From contig NC_037266.1 of assembly GCF_000002425.4 (NCBI RefSeq), forward strand, positions 9,958,500 through 10,022,499: a DNA stretch of 64,000 nt, read 5' to 3'. The notes beneath the pieces are model-generated. The model did not search any database. It saw only the letters and a program-made list of their open reading frames with translations, and had not been told where the DNA came from. This DNA comes from Physcomitrium patens. Taxonomy: Eukaryota > Streptophyta > Bryopsida > Funariales > Funariaceae. Position numbers and translations under genes: made by a program. Positions 61,304-64,000 of the stretch are shown one piece after another. The first letter of the stretch is position 1, and the number at the start of each line of letters is the position of its first letter.

Positions 61304-64000
61304 TTACCTCCCCCTTCTAGGGACGAGTTCCACGAAGAGTGGTAATCATATGTTGAGAAAATCTATGATGCGATAAATTATATTCGCCACATACTCTGAT
61401 CTTTGTTCTCTTCGAAGATGATTGATAAGGCCTCTCAACCATCGATAGTGCCCCATACCAGGGCGGGAAGACCACCCAGTTATTTGATCATTGTTGAGGC
61501 CTTCATAACTTCTTTCGAATAAAATATTTGGAACACCATCAGGAATTGTTTCTACCTCTAGTAAAATCACCAAAAATCGAGAGTCCCTTCTAAGGTCGTG
61601 ATACCAAACGCGTTGTATCTCGCCATCTATTCGAAGAAGAATATATCGTTCTTGAAGATCTTCATCTCGATTGCGTCATCTTGGAGGTTGTGACAATCAT
61701 AATGTCTTGTCTAGCAGATTAACAAACGAAGGCTCTTGAGTCAAATCCGCTCGTTGTTGGTTCTCTATTTCCTGAGAGTCACAACTACAAAGAAGCTACA
61801 AACAAGGATTGAAAGTAGAATGTTATCTTGCCTAGATCTTGTTTCTTATAGAAGGAAGATTTTCATCTTGATTTTAATGGATGTCGTCAATGAAAAGCCT
61901 CCACCACCTTTGCTGCATTTACAAGATTCTTTATTAGCTCCCATATACATTCACTAATATCATATCTATGCCAATTCTAATTTATTTTGGCGTCGCCTTA
62001 AATCTAAGACTTCTTCCACTTCAAACTCTTCATTATTGTCTACTTCTATAGGAAGAGGTGGAGCTTGACTTCTTCTTGGTATGTCCACTATCGTGTATGG
62101 TTCAAGAAAAGACACGTGGAATACTAGATGGATTTTCATTGACTTCGATAGATGTAAACGATATGCAACTCGATTAATTTGTGCAAAAATAGAAAATGGT
62201 CCAAGCCTTTGATAGTCTAACTTATTACAAAGATGAGTGGTCTTGATATTGCAACAAAGTAACTATACCTTATCACCCATGTGGAATGGTGGTTGTTCCT
62301 TTCGATAGACATCGACATTGATCTTTTATTGTTCTTGAGCTTCTTTTAACTACGCCTTTATCGTTGCATGTAGCTCTGACAAATGAATTGTAAAATCTTT
62401 TGCAGCAGGATTATCAACTTTTAAAAAGTCAAAAGTATCAAGTCGTGGATGATAACCATAATTAGCAAAGAAAGGTATTTTTTTTGTAGAAGAATGTACT
62501 GTGTCATTGTAAGCAAACTCTGCCAATGGCAAAAGAGTTGTCCAATCATCTTGTTGGTAGTTAATGGTACATCTTAAATACTGCTCTAAAATTTGATTAA
62601 CACGCTTCATTTGTCCATCAGTTTGAGGATGGAATGTCGAAGATAGTTTTATATCCACTTTTAGAATCTTGAAAAGAGTCTGCCAAAATCTTGATACAAA
62701 TTGAGTTCCCCTATTTGATATAATATCCTTCGAAAATCCATGATAGCGATAGATATTGTCAAAAAAGATCTTAGCTGTTTCTTCACCTGTGATAGATTTT
62801 GTACATGGTACAAAATGTGCCATCTTGATAAAACGATCTACTATCATGAATACAGAGTCATAAGAACCTGAGATTGGAGTTTCGTGATGAAATCCATAGA
62901 AATAGAAGACCATAATTGTTTTGGAATGGGTAATGGCTGAAGAAGTCCATAAGATCGATGACGAGGAGTTTTTGATCTTGAGCAAATATTATAAGATTAT
63001 ACAAAATCTTTAACTACTTTCCACATTTGTTGCCACCAAAAGTCCCTGGATATTAGTTCCAAAGTTTTATTGTACCCAAAATGTCATGCTGCTGAAAAGT
63101 CATGACGAGCTTGAAGAACACGTAATCGAGCTTCACCTTCTGGAACATGTAGGCATCCTTCAAAATATAGTAGATTCTTCTTGAATTCAAACTTGGAAGT
63201 ATCATGAGACTTTGAAGGATTTATCTTCATATCACAAATAAGAGGATCAGAAGACATACTTGACTGAACTTGCTTAATGAAAGTTGAAACAACAGTTAGT
63301 ATTGATTTCATTGCTCAAAAATGAAGATGCTCTGGCTTTAAGAGAATTATCTATTGTTGATCAAAAGTAGCATCTCCTTCTTTTGGTGCGAGATAAGATC
63401 ATCTAGAGAGTGCATTTGACAAACCTTTTTATTTTCCTAGTCGATAAGTGATCTTGAATTCGAATCTTGACAAAGACATACTCCAACGGGCTTGGCGACG
63501 ATTCAAAACACGAGCTGATATAAAATATTCAAGATTCTTGTAATCCATATATACTGTGACTGAGCTAAAAGTACCTTTTAGATAATAGTGCCATTCTTGA
63601 AACGAATCCATGATTGCAAGAAGTTCTTTGTAGTGGATCTCGTAGTTGATTTTGGCTACTAATAATTTTTTCGAATGAAAAGCTATTGGGTGAAGTTTAT
63701 CATCTATTCTCATTTGTGACAATAGGACACCCAAAACAAAGTCTGTTGCGTCTGTTTCTATAAAAAATGGCATAAAAAAATCGACACGATACAAGATTAG
63801 TGTAGAAACAAAGGCTATCTTCAAAGCTTCAAATGCTACTTCTACTTCTTAATTCCATTGAAGTTTGCCTTTGCAAGTCAAACATGTAAGTGGAGCTGCA
63901 ACTTGAGAGAAGTCTTTGATGAAGATCTGATAGTAGTTGGCAAATCTCAAAAAGCATTGGACATCTCTTACCATTTTTGGGATCTTCCAATGTATAATAG
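61304..64000 (-). mobile_element. Ty3/gypsy chromovirus pol, partial and broken (runs off window)
   Basis: Read on the minus strand from the window edge: a reverse-transcriptase end and RNase H (63824-63429, FFIETDATDFVLGVLLSQM and YLKGTFSSVTVYMDYKNLEY); the integrase zinc-binding region (63190-63080, HVPEGEARLRVLQARHDF); the integrase core (62985-62350, [36 protein letters not shown]); and a linker and chromodomain-like end (62300-61960, RLHLSKSMKIHLVFHVSFLE). The order RT-RNaseH-IN-chromodomain defines Ty3/gypsy chromoviruses. Stops and frameshifts (for example between 63084 and 62985) break the polyprotein. It is less decayed and less AT-rich than the copies at 1-1.3 and 24-28 kb. Confidence 0.9.
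62350..62985 (-). pseudogene. Retrotransposon integrase core, longest open piece
   Basis: A 211-codon open piece covers the DDE integrase core. The first Asp lies in FMIVDRF and a second in the DIISNRGTQF segment, which usually reads SDRG but here has Asn. It continues through TFHPQTDGQ with NQILEQYLR, where the catalytic Glu is expected. The N-terminal part is frameshifted, and the Asp-to-Asn change at the second catalytic position alone predicts an inactive enzyme. Confidence 0.8.

Overview
The window is nuclear DNA of a land plant. Spliced genes with GT-AG introns, a RIN4/NOI protein, an extracellular GUB_WAK/LRK10L-type receptor kinase, an F-box/kelch protein, a telo-box in a ribosomal-protein promoter, and Ty3/gypsy chromodomain and Ty1/copia retrotransposon relics all point that way. 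Small islands of balanced-GC genes with long UTRs sit in very AT-rich, (TA)n-studded repeat deserts. That layout suggests a bryophyte, perhaps a moss, but the species assignment is a low-confidence inference.

Layout. 1-3.24 kb: a decayed Ty3/gypsy pol fragment, then an unnamed repeat carrying a degenerate AATCCTAA-type minisatellite. 3.27-8.63 kb: two head-out copies of the gene for 40S ribosomal protein SA (RPSA, uS2/p40). They form a 1.9-kb inverted repeat around a 1.6-kb spacer. 8.6-13.7 kb: an upstream region and AT-rich DNA. 13.87-15.28 kb: a third RPSA gene in direct orientation to copy 1, almost identical from start codon to stop codon, introns included, but with different flanks. 17.2-20 kb: a complete three-exon receptor-like kinase on the minus strand. 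21-34.3 kb: a TE graveyard holding two broken copies of one gypsy family and an inverted copy of the 1.3-3.2 kb repeat. 34.5-39.2 kb: a RIN4/NOI-type gene with a 5'UTR intron, two NOI motifs and a possible C-terminal CaaL box. 40.6-45 kb: minus-strand gene pieces, namely a DUF1997-like gene whose 5' part is lost or separated by a Ty1/copia fragment, a possible 67-aa secreted peptide, and a small unrecognised basic protein. 46-52 kb: AT-rich desert. 53.3-58.7 kb: divergently arranged F-box/kelch and IBA57/COG0354 genes. 59.5-64 kb: two oppositely oriented copies of the same gypsy family; the minus copy runs off the window end and is the least decayed.

The single-copy genes have no evident common pathway. 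The most striking structure is the RPSA trio: three multi-exon copies within 12 kb show near-perfect identity, including introns and a G10 homopolymer. Identity with the third copy stops within a few bases of the start codon and at the stop codon. This suggests recent gene conversion or duplication within a palindromic locus. All exon joins were made by eye from splice consensus, reading frame and family similarity; none was checked by alignment.
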